Source: Anaerolineae bacterium
Lineage (GTDB): Bacteria; Chloroflexota; Anaerolineae; JAAYZQ01
Direction of reading: 5' to 3'
DNA: 7,575 nucleotides
NCBI GenBank assembly: GCA_016926595.1
Contig: JAFGOG010000318.1
Coordinates: forward strand, 1-7,575
This document shows, in pieces, positions 1-6,845 of this stretch. Position 1 is the stretch's first letter. Each line of letters opens with the position of its first letter. The notes below the pieces were generated by a model. It saw nothing but the letters and a program-made list of their open reading frames with translations. It did not search any database and was not told where the DNA came from. The position numbers were made by a program, and so were the translations under genes.

Positions 1-101
1 CCTGTAGGCTGGTGAGTGACACAGCCAGCAACTCCGCATCATCCTTGTCGCATGCCTGGCCTGGCACAAGCCGCCGTTTCTCTTGACCGGGAGGGGGAGA
101 A
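1..101. other. Upstream region with no assignable gene
   Basis: Plus frame 3 is open from the window edge to a TGA at 84-86 (27 codons) and could be the tail of an upstream gene, but its composition gives no support. Plus frames 1 and 2 stop within the first 15 bases. I see no convincing -35/-10 pair. A TTGACC at 83-88 is too close to the start codon at 102 to act as its -35 element. The promoter of the following gene is therefore probably weak, unusual, or left of the window. Confidence 0.4.
89..94 (+). promoter_or_regulatory. Ribosome binding site for the 1153-residue secreted protein
   Basis: GGGAGG lies 7 bases before the ATG at 102, which is good spacing. This favours the first ATG over the second in-frame ATG at 114, although both would leave a signal peptide. 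Confidence 0.7.
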
Positions 102-3100
102 ATGGAGCACAGGATGGTGAAGGCATGTTGGGCCGGCAGGCTGGGCTTTGCCGGGTGGGGAATGGTGGTGCCGCTGATGCTGCTGGTTCTATGGGGCGCC
201 CTTTTGGCCGGCGCAGAGACCCTGTGTGCCCTGGCGCCCCCGGATATCGCGATGCTTGTCCCGGCCTGGGACAACTACCCCGTCAAGTTCGTCGGCCGGG
301 ATCACGTCGACCTCAAGTGGCAGCTTTACCAGGAGCGGCCCACCTATCGCGTCTACCGTGACGGACTCCAGATCGCCGAATATGGTCGGGACGCCACCTT
401 CCACCGCGACACCGGTGTGTTCGACGGCCAGATGCCCACCTACAAGGTGTGCGCCATCCAGGCCGGCTTCTCCGACAAGTGCTCCGCCGAGCAGCAGGTG
501 ACGGTGGGCCAGATCAAGGGCGCCCTGTACAAGGACCTCACCTGGAGCGACGGGCAATACCTCATCTGGCAGACCGTGACCATCACCGACGACGCCACCC
601 TGGAGATCCGCCCCGGCGTCGAGGTCGTTCAGGCTGACAACGGCTACGGCGCCTACCTGGACGACCAATGGCGGGGCGCCATCCAGGCCGACGGCGCCCA
701 CCTGGACATCAACCTCTACGTACGCGGCGGCGACAGCCGCATCGTCAACAGCACCCTCTATCCCGGGCGGTCGCTCCACTTTGTGTCCTGGCACGGGCGC
801 ACCATCAGCGGCAACACCTTTCAAACCAGCACCGTCTATATCGAGAGCGAGGGCCCATGGGTGACGCAGCACGTCGTCACCGACAACAGTTTCGTCAACG
901 GCGAGCTGCGCGTGGGCCAGTCGCCCAGCCGGAAAAAGGCCGACGTGCTCGTCTATGGCAACCGCTTTGACGCCGGCAGCGAGGTGCAACTGTCCGGCGA
1001 GTCGGAAGGCAGCATCGAGGACAACCAGTTTTCCGGTAGCGGCGTCTCGCTGTCCACCTCCGGTAGTGTCACCGTGCGCTACAACCGCTTTCGCGGCGCG
1101 CCGCCCGGCGGCACGGCCGTGTGGGTCCAGGCTTCCAGCCCGGCGACGGTGGAGGGGAACGTGCTCGACGGCCGGGGCGCCTCCCTGGGCGACATGAAGA
1201 ACGGCATCCTGGTGCGCGGCCTGTGGCCCGAGTGGGGCCTGCCGCTGCAGCCGGTCCTCATTCGCGACAACATCCTCACCGGCTGGAGCAAGGGCATCCT
1301 GCTCCTGGGCGACCTGGAGGCCGAGATCCGCGACAACACCTTCACCGCCAACGCCGCCGGCATCTGGGCCGACTCGACCGACAGCAGCTATGTCTTGGAT
1401 CCGGCGGCGGCCATCCACGGCAACTGCATCGCCGGCAACGGCTGCACCGGCAATGCCTGGTGCGGCGGCCTGACGACCGAGGGCCGGGCTGGCGATCCCC
1501 TGGATGCCAGCGGCAACTACTGGGGCGATGCTTCGGGACCAACCCATCCCGACAACCCGACCGGCCAGGGCGACAAGGTCGTCGAGATCGGCGGCGGCGG
1601 CCTGGTGGACTACTCGGGGTGGCTGGGCGCCCACGACTGCGCTCTCACCAACCTGAGCGTGGCCGGGGTAGAGGTGGTGCAGGTGGTCCAGGACCTGGGG
1701 AATTCGGTGCCGCTGGTCGTCGGCAAGAGGACGGTGGCCCGCGTCTACCTGGACAGCACCCGGGAGACTGTCTCCACGCCGGTTGAGCTGCGGGCCCGCC
1801 GCGACGGCGCCCTCCTGGGCAGCCTGCAGGGCACCGGCACCGCCGCCCCCCTCCTGGACTGGGATGCCGCGCGCTCGGCGCCGGGCTTGCTCTTCCTCCT
1901 GCCCGATGCCTGGCTCAGCGGCGCGCTGAGCCTGACCGTGGAGGTCAATCCTCAGCAGGCCATCCAGGAGCTGACCTACGAGGACAACCGCTGGGCCCGC
2001 GACCTGATCTTTGCCGGGCGGGCGCCGGTGACCATCAACTACCTGCCCATCAACTATGGCCCCTATGGCTTTCCGGCCAGGCTGCCCGCCGGGGAGACCA
2101 TCCTGCTGCAACACAGCCTCCTGGCCGAGCGGCTGCCCTATCCCGAGACGAGCTATCGCATTCTTCCGCCTCTATCCGTCGCCGATGACGTGGATCAAGA
2201 CCTTGAAGCCATCACGCGCTTTGTCCAAAGCCTATACCTGATCCGCATGGCCGCTTTTCCCCGGGAGCCGCTGGTCGCTGCCTTTCCGGACGGCAGCATC
2301 GGCGCTCCCCCCTGGACGCGGGGCATGGAGGGGCTGGGCTTTGACGACGAATCGAACCTATCCTTTGCCGCCGGCCGATCTCTGGGCCTCTTTATCCCCA
2401 ACACAGAGGCGCCTTGTGGCGATCCCTTCTCCCCCAAGGGCTGGCCCTACGCCGATGCAACCATCCAGGAGTACGGCTATCAGCACGTGACTGACCAGAT
2501 CGTGCTGCCCGAGCATTTTGATCTCGCCTCGCCCTGCACCCCCCGCTGGATCTCGCCCTTCCACTATTGCAAGCTGTTGCTGGCCGGGTGGGGCTATTCC
2601 CTGGATTTCTCCCCGCGCACCCCCTCCCCGGCCAGCACGACCTACCTGCTGGCCGCCGGCCTGGTCTATACCGACGGCACGGCCCTGTTCGCCCCCTTCT
2701 GGCAGGTGACGGGCGACGGGGCGCCCGACGGTTACCCACCTCCCGGCTACCAATACTGCGTGGAGACCCGCGACGCCGGGGATGCCGCGCTGCACAGCTA
2801 CTGCTTCGACGCCGACTTCGTCGATCCCTCGACGGGGGAAGATACAGGCGTGGCCTTTTTCGCCGCCGGGCTGCCCCTGGACCCAGCCGCCCGCAAGGTG
2901 GTGCTGCACCAGGATGGCACCGATCTGGGCCAGGTGCTGGCCAGCGACCATGCCCCCGTGGTGACCCTGACCGCGCCGAACGGCGGCGAGACCCTGGGCG
3001 ACAGCACCGTGGTCGAGTGGACGGCCCACAACGACGATCCGGGCGACGAGCTGACCTTCCAACTGTGGTACAGCGCCGACGATGGCGGCGCCTGGCTGCC

Positions 3101-3563
3101 GCTGACCGCCGAGATCAGCGGCACGACGGCCTACGACCTCGACCTGTCGTGGCTGCCCGGCAGCAGCGCGTCGCGGCTGCGGGTGGAGGTTAGCGACGGC
3201 TTTCACGCTGCCCGCGATGACTCGGACGGCGCTTTCAGCGTACCCAACAAGGCGCCCTGGGTAGCCATCCGCCTCCCGGAAGCGGGGGCTGTCGTCACGC
3301 CACCCTTGACGCTGCAAGGCAGCGCCTACGATCTGGAGGAGGGCGTTTTGGGCGGCCCGGATCTGGCCTGGATCTCTGATCAGGACGGGCTGTTGGGGAC
3401 GGGCGACACCCTGTGGGACGTGGCGCTTGCCCCCGGCAGCCACACGCTGACCCTCACGGCAATCGATGGGCAGGGATTGCAGGGCCAGGCGGTGGTCACG
3501 GTCACGGTGGGCGGTGGTGCAGAGCATCCTGTCTACCTACCGCTTGTCGTGCGCGGTTTCTGA
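102..3563 (+). CDS. Secreted beta-helix / CARDB / degenerate metallopeptidase-like / Ig multidomain protein
   Basis: This encodes 1153 residues, probably exported. A signal peptide covers about residues 1-38: basic start, hydrophobic core about 21-37, likely cut after A-G-A. An FnIII-like domain (about 60-136, with YRVYRDG) follows. A right-handed parallel beta-helix spans about 140-512, with N-x-F turns and the hallmark NYWGDASGPTHP at 472-483. A CARDB-like domain (about 517-637) begins with VEVVQVVQDLGNSVPL and ends near YEDNRW. Residues about 640-950 resemble the metzincin-like peptidase module found after such CARDB domains in Chloroflexota proteins. At the zinc site, residues 755-765 read FAAGRSLGLFI, so every histidine and the glutamate of HExGHxxGxxH is replaced, and the Met-turn methionine position is Ala809. 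An Ig-like domain opens with PNGGE (959-963); another covers about 1048-1140. The chain ends VYLPLVVRGF. Binding or adhesion is more likely than proteolysis; the ligand is unknown. Domain calls rest on recalled family patterns. Confidence 0.93.
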   Translation: MEHRMVKACWAGRLGFAGWGMVVPLMLLVLWGALLAGAETLCALAPPDIAMLVPAWDNYPVKFVGRDHVDLKWQLYQERPTYRVYRDGLQIAEYGRDATFHRDTGVFDGQMPTYKVCAIQAGFSDKCSAEQQVTVGQIKGALYKDLTWSDGQYLIWQTVTITDDATLEIRPGVEVVQADNGYGAYLDDQWRGAIQADGAHLDINLYVRGGDSRIVNSTLYPGRSLHFVSWHGRTISGNTFQTSTVYIESEGPWVTQHVVTDNSFVNGELRVGQSPSRKKADVLVYGNRFDAGSEVQLSGESEGSIEDNQFSGSGVSLSTSGSVTVRYNRFRGAPPGGTAVWVQASSPATVEGNVLDGRGASLGDMKNGILVRGLWPEWGLPLQPVLIRDNILTGWSKGILLLGDLEAEIRDNTFTANAAGIWADSTDSSYVLDPAAAIHGNCIAGNGCTGNAWCGGLTTEGRAGDPLDASGNYWGDASGPTHPDNPTGQGDKVVEIGGGGLVDYSGWLGAHDCALTNLSVAGVEVVQVVQDLGNSVPLVVGKRTVARVYLDSTRETVSTPVELRARRDGALLGSLQGTGTAAPLLDWDAARSAPGLLFLLPDAWLSGALSLTVEVNPQQAIQELTYEDNRWARDLIFAGRAPVTINYLPINYGPYGFPARLPAGETILLQHSLLAERLPYPETSYRILPPLSVADDVDQDLEAITRFVQSLYLIRMAAFPREPLVAAFPDGSIGAPPWTRGMEGLGFDDESNLSFAAGRSLGLFIPNTEAPCGDPFSPKGWPYADATIQEYGYQHVTDQIVLPEHFDLASPCTPRWISPFHYCKLLLAGWGYSLDFSPRTPSPASTTYLLAAGLVYTDGTALFAPFWQVTGDGAPDGYPPPGYQYCVETRDAGDAALHSYCFDADFVDPSTGEDTGVAFFAAGLPLDPAARKVVLHQDGTDLGQVLASDHAPVVTLTAPNGGETLGDSTVVEWTAHNDDPGDELTFQLWYSADDGGAWLPLTAEISGTTAYDLDLSWLPGSSASRLRVEVSDGFHAARDDSDGAFSVPNKAPWVAIRLPEAGAVVTPPLTLQGSAYDLEEGVLGGPDLAWISDQDGLLGTGDTLWDVALAPGSHTLTLTAIDGQGLQGQAVVTVTVGGGAEHPVYLPLVVRGF
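3531..3554 (+). other. C-terminal VYLPLVVR motif (protein 1)
   Basis: These codons give residues 1144-1151, two residues before the stop. The same pattern closes both minus-strand proteins in this window. No transmembrane helix or charged tail follows. The role is unknown; I infer a surface-sorting or attachment tag. Confidence 0.6.
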
Positions 3564-3607
3564 CCTTGTCCTGGTGGCCGCCCTGTTCTGCCTGGATCGA
3601 GACGTGC

Positions 3608-3646
3608 GGGGGAGCATGTCCTACCTCAAGTGGGACATGCTCCCCC
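3608..3646 (+). terminator. Long hairpin, probable terminator of the plus-strand gene
   Basis: GGGGGAGCATGTCC at 3608-3621 is the exact reverse complement of 3633-3646, a perfect 14-bp stem. It extends inward through a T-G wobble, an A-T and a C-G pair to a 5-base loop (3625-3629). A short T-containing stretch (TGTTT) follows on the plus strand 45 bases after the stop at 3563. It lies 85 bases beyond the stop of the convergent minus gene but has no T tract on that side, so bidirectional action is possible but less supported. Confidence 0.75.
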
Positions 3647-3731
3647 TGTTTCCCGCCTGGTCCCGTTGTTCCTGATCACCCGTCCTGGCTACGGCCTGCT
3701 CAGGGCGAGTGGCGTACAACCAGCCCTTCGG

Positions 3732-6650
3732 TTATCTCAGGATAAGCGGCAGGTAGATGGTGTGTGTGGCTGCTTCGATGATGGTCGTCCGCTCCTCGTC
3801 CCGGTTGTTGACGAGGACCGGCTCCGCCTCGTTGCCCACAACTCCGGCCCGGTTGGTGACCTCCCCGAGGTTGGCCGGGGTGACGACGACAATGACCTCG
3901 GCGTACCAGCGGCTGGGCAGGTCGCCCAGGTCGCAGGTGACGGTCCCCCCCGCTTCGGCGCAGGTGCCCTGTGAAGGCTCGGCCGAGACAAAGGCGGTCC
4001 CGGCGGGCAGCGTGTCGGTCACGATCAGGCCGGTGGCGGTATAAACGCCGTTGTTGGCCACGAGCAGCGAGTAGGTGATTACCTCGCCCAGCGGCACCGG
4101 GTCCAGGTAGTCGCTCACCGAGATCGATAGGTCCTCGTCGGTCTGGACAAAGGTCCAGGCCCGGGCGTCGTTGTCGTAAAAGTCGACTTCCAGGCCGCCG
4201 CCCGCTACCTGGGCCTCGTTCACGATCCAGCCGGGGACGACGGCCGTCGTTGTCAGCGTGACGGTGGCCTGCAGTAGCGGGGCCAGATCGCCCAGATCGC
4301 AGACGACGGCGCCGCCGCTTTCGGCACAAGCCCCCTGGGAACTGCCGGCGGCGACAAAGTCGATCTCCAGGGGCAGCGAGTCGGTCAGGATTACGTGGGT
4401 TGCTGTCAGGTGACCCCAGTTGGCCAGGCTCAGGGTGTAGGTCAGCACCTCTCCCAGGTCCACCGGGTCGGGGCCGCCAGCCTTCCAGAGGGCCAGGTCG
4501 GCGCGCTGCACCACGCCCGGCGCGCCCAGGCCCACGATCTGGCCGTTGACCTGCAGGTCGCCATCGCCGCGGGCGCCATCCACCAGGTGGAGCACGACTG
4601 TGTCCGAGATGACCTCGGCGCCGGTGGTACCGTCAAAGAGGAATTCGTACCAGTGGTCGGTGGGGTCGCCGGCTGTGGGGCCGAGATTGTAATAGGTATC
4701 GACCATGGCCGGCGGCGAGATGACGAGTGTGGCGCTGAGGGCGCCACCGGGCGCCAGGCCCTGGATCGTGAAATCGAGGAAACCGAGGGGGAACTCGACC
4801 GCCGGGGCATCGTCGGGTGAAGGGTTTTCCACCGTCCCGACGCCGGCCAGCGCCGTGTCTGCCGGAGAGACGAGGGTCAGGTAGCGCCAATCGCCAGCGT
4901 CCAGCAGCGAGGCGACGTGGCCCTGCAGCCAGTCTGCCGTGCCGTCGGCGTTGCCGTCGCCGCTGCCCGGCGCGCCGTCCTCGACCGTGTCGCCCACCCC
5001 GTCGCCGTCGGCGTCGTCGTCCATGGTCAGGGTCACGGTCACGGTGTCCAGGGCGGTGAGGCCCTCCAGGCAGACGGCCTCGACGGTCCAATCGCCGGCC
5101 AGGTCGGGGGCGAAAGAATCGGCAAAGGGGGCGGCGGTGTCGTCAAAGGTGCGCCGCAAGGTCGGGGTGGGATCGGTCCAGTGGAACGTAACGGCATCGA
5201 CGGTGGGGCTGATGACCGTCACCGTGGCCGTCACCGGCTGGCCGACAAGGACCGCTTCGGCGCTGAGGGCCAGGCGGCATGCGTGGTCGATGGCCGGATC
5301 GCCGGTGATGACTCCGCCCCAGAGGTTGTGGATGTTGCCAAAGTTGTGCACGGCGCCCTGGTTGTCAATCACGCCCTGGTTATAGATTTCGCCGTCGTTG
5401 ATCAGGTCGCCGTCGTTGTTGAGGTCGGCAAAGTTGCCGATGGTTCCCTCCAGGGTGTTGTGGATCGTCTGAAAGTTGTTGATTATGCCGGTGTTGTCGA
5501 TCGTATGGCTCGAATTGTTGTTGATGACACCATAGTTGTTGAGCGTGCCGCCCTGAGCATAGTAACCGTCGACGGCCATCAGGCCATAGTTGTTCACAAC
5601 CCCCTCGTTTATGGGCGTGGGCTCGTGCTCTTCTGGAGTAATGATATATGTGCCATAGTTTTCAAACTCGCCTGTTTCCTGGGTGATGAGCCCGCCGGGT
5701 CCATCGGTGAAAACTCCCCGGTTTGTGAACTTGCCTGGGTTGTCGAACGCGCCAAAGTTGTAAAACTGGCCATTGTTCCACATCCGGTCGCTCACGTTAA
5801 AAATGAAACCTTGCTCAGTGTTGTCGAATCTCCCCTTTTCCCCTATGGAGATGCCCTGAATGTCGGCGACATTGCCAAGGAACCCTGCGTTCACAAACTG
5901 TCCGCCGTATATGCTAAGGCCACCCTCTCTATTATAGATATGACCGGCGTTCAGAAATGCATTATCGCTCCAGATCCTGCCAAGGTTGTTGTTTATCGTC
6001 CCGCTGTTGAGAAATGCGCCATAGTTGCTGATATAGTCCTGGCTTGAATTGGTAATATCCCCTCTGTTTTCAAACAACTGTCTATTGTTCACTCTGGCAA
6101 GGTCATCGTTGGCAAAGGCGCCCGAGTTTCTGAAGGCGCCAGTGTTGTTTACGATGGCCTCTCCTCTGTTATCAAAGGTGCCCGAGTTCGCAAAGATACC
6201 GCCATTGTCCACGACGCCCGTTAGACTGTTCTCGAAGGTTCCTCTATTGTCGAATTGCGAGGAGGCATCCAGAATCAAGTGGCTGTCCAGGAAATACTGG
6301 GTAAAGGTACCCGAGTTAATCACGGTGGTGCCATGAAGCTCTGCAGTTCTGTCATTAAAGATCCGACCACCATCATTATTCTTCAACGTCCCTCCTTGAG
6401 ATACGAGGTGACCGTCGTTCGTCAGGCGGCCGGAGTTTTCGATAGTGCCGCCGTTGATGATGAGTTGGGCGCCACTTTGAATGATGACTTCTCCACCAGG
6501 ATGAATGATCCATTTTTCACCCGGTCCGATGGTCGTATCCTTGGTGATCAACAGGCGATCGTTGATCAATTTGGCCTGCGCTGGTTGAGCAGGTACCACA
6601 AACGCCAGGATCAGCGCCGCCAGGACTAGTGTAGAGAGTCTCTTGTTCAT
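3732..6650 (-). CDS. Secreted Asn-rich solenoid protein with choice-of-anchor U and tandem DUF11 domains
   Basis: This encodes 972 residues from the ATG at 6650. That start is preferred over an in-frame TTG at 6725 because it follows AAGGAGG by 7 bases and begins a textbook signal peptide (MNKRLSTLVLAALILAF, cut after AQA at 26). Residues about 66-446 are a solenoid of h-x-N-x-G-x units. Residues about 456-543 form an Ig/PKD-like domain, with Cys458 and Cys527 able to pair. An acidic D-x-D-x-D-G type loop (about 544-572) opens a choice-of-anchor U domain running to about 710, with the family-like stretches ENPSPDDAPAVEFPLGF, HWYEFLFDG and HLVDGARGDGDL. Two DUF11 repeats follow (about 717-835 and 840-957), each carrying SQGxCAExGGxVxCDLGDL. 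The chain ends IYLPLILR. The build suggests a long stalk or sheet-like surface protein; no catalytic motif is seen and the partner is unknown. The solenoid half is notably low in GC compared with the rest of the gene. Confidence 0.95.
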   Translation of the reverse strand: MNKRLSTLVLAALILAFVVPAQPAQAKLINDRLLITKDTTIGPGEKWIIHPGGEVIIQSGAQLIINGGTIENSGRLTNDGHLVSQGGTLKNNDGGRIFNDRTAELHGTTVINSGTFTQYFLDSHLILDASSQFDNRGTFENSLTGVVDNGGIFANSGTFDNRGEAIVNNTGAFRNSGAFANDDLARVNNRQLFENRGDITNSSQDYISNYGAFLNSGTINNNLGRIWSDNAFLNAGHIYNREGGLSIYGGQFVNAGFLGNVADIQGISIGEKGRFDNTEQGFIFNVSDRMWNNGQFYNFGAFDNPGKFTNRGVFTDGPGGLITQETGEFENYGTYIITPEEHEPTPINEGVVNNYGLMAVDGYYAQGGTLNNYGVINNNSSHTIDNTGIINNFQTIHNTLEGTIGNFADLNNDGDLINDGEIYNQGVIDNQGAVHNFGNIHNLWGGVITGDPAIDHACRLALSAEAVLVGQPVTATVTVISPTVDAVTFHWTDPTPTLRRTFDDTAAPFADSFAPDLAGDWTVEAVCLEGLTALDTVTVTLTMDDDADGDGVGDTVEDGAPGSGDGNADGTADWLQGHVASLLDAGDWRYLTLVSPADTALAGVGTVENPSPDDAPAVEFPLGFLDFTIQGLAPGGALSATLVISPPAMVDTYYNLGPTAGDPTDHWYEFLFDGTTGAEVISDTVVLHLVDGARGDGDLQVNGQIVGLGAPGVVQRADLALWKAGGPDPVDLGEVLTYTLSLANWGHLTATHVILTDSLPLEIDFVAAGSSQGACAESGGAVVCDLGDLAPLLQATVTLTTTAVVPGWIVNEAQVAGGGLEVDFYDNDARAWTFVQTDEDLSISVSDYLDPVPLGEVITYSLLVANNGVYTATGLIVTDTLPAGTAFVSAEPSQGTCAEAGGTVTCDLGDLPSRWYAEVIVVVTPANLGEVTNRAGVVGNEAEPVLVNNRDEERTTIIEAATHTIYLPLILR
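3735..3758 (-). other. C-terminal IYLPLILR motif (protein 2)
   Basis: These are residues 965-972, the very end of the protein, directly before TAA. They match the tails of the other two proteins and lie just after the second DUF11 repeat, where anchoring signals usually sit in choice-of-anchor proteins. The function is inferred only. Confidence 0.6.
3780..4500 (-). repeat. Tandem DUF11 domain duplication
   Basis: Two copies of about 118 residues lie head to tail (residues about 717-835 and 840-957). Both share the pattern LGEVxTYxLxxAN, a TDxLP strand, then SQGxCAExGGxVxCDLGDL. Each carries its own Cys pair (775/784 and 897/906), placed to form a local disulfide. DUF11 domains are usually surface-protein spacers. 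The copies have diverged at both DNA and protein level, so this is an old duplication. Confidence 0.8.
5313..6455 (-). repeat. Asn/Gly-rich solenoid repeat, best kept with a 20-residue period
   Basis: Residues about 66-446 of protein 2 consist of short units h-x-N-x-G-x, where h is F, I, V, L or W. In residues 139-218 (bases 5997-6236) four consecutive repeats keep a strict 20-residue register made of 8+6+6 units, starting at F139, F159, F179 and I199. Later repeats drift by a residue or carry small insertions, such as the acidic PEEHEP around 339-344. This is what a three-sided beta-solenoid with an internal Asn ladder would look like. I do not recognise a named family for it. Confidence 0.75.
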
Positions 6651-6657
6651 CTTGATG

Positions 6658-6664
6658 CCTCCTT
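6658..6664 (-). promoter_or_regulatory. Ribosome binding site for the solenoid protein
   Basis: Read on the minus strand, AAGGAGG lies 7 bases before the ATG at 6650. This near-perfect anti-16S match fixes the start. A second AAAAGGAGGT (6706-6715) lies farther upstream but has no start codon at a usable distance. No clear -35/-10 pair is visible in 6665-6845, so cotranscription with the upstream minus-strand gene remains possible. Confidence 0.8.
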
Positions 6665-6845
6665 TTTTGTGGTGGAAGGCCCGACAGTCTTCCGAAACCT
6701 GGTGGACCTCCTTTTGTCCCCGCAACCCGGCTTCCCATGCCTACCAAGGAGCGAGCAAGGCGGTGGTCGGTGCTGGCTCGCACACGTCATGCCTCACAAC
6801 TCCAACCTCCCCCGTGCTCCCCAACCCTGCCCCGCATCGAACTGG

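Noticed and set aside
61..75. CTGGCAC resembling a sigma-54 -24 element
   Set aside because: The required GC-rich -12 element at fixed spacing is missing.
755..765. Possibility that FAAGRSLGLFI is a frameshift artefact hiding an intact HExxH (residue numbers of the first protein; bases 2364-2396)
   Set aside because: The frame is continuous with family-like sequence on both sides, and I see no HExxH in the alternative frames there. Substitution is the simpler reading.
189..2114. Long minus-strand open frame (641 codons) opposite the first gene
   Set aside because: Antisense shadow of a high-GC gene. Its translation is low-complexity Gly/Ala/Val/Arg text with no domain, while the plus frame has a signal peptide and coherent domains.
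2358..3527. Minus-strand open frame of 389 codons
   Set aside because: Same antisense artefact. It overlaps the well-supported peptidase-like and Ig domains on the plus strand.
4917..6047. Plus-strand open frame of 376 codons across the solenoid gene
   Set aside because: It is the complement of the repeats, giving VVD/VVH-type monotony, with no ribosome site or recognisable domain.
6706..6715. Second strong Shine-Dalgarno sequence (minus strand) in the leader
   Set aside because: No ATG, GTG or TTG follows at a working distance, so no gene can be attached to it. It may be chance or a decoy.
6651..6725. Upstream TTG start adding 25 residues to the solenoid protein
   Set aside because: It would place a polar extension before a clean signal peptide and ignore the excellent ribosome binding site at 6658-6664.
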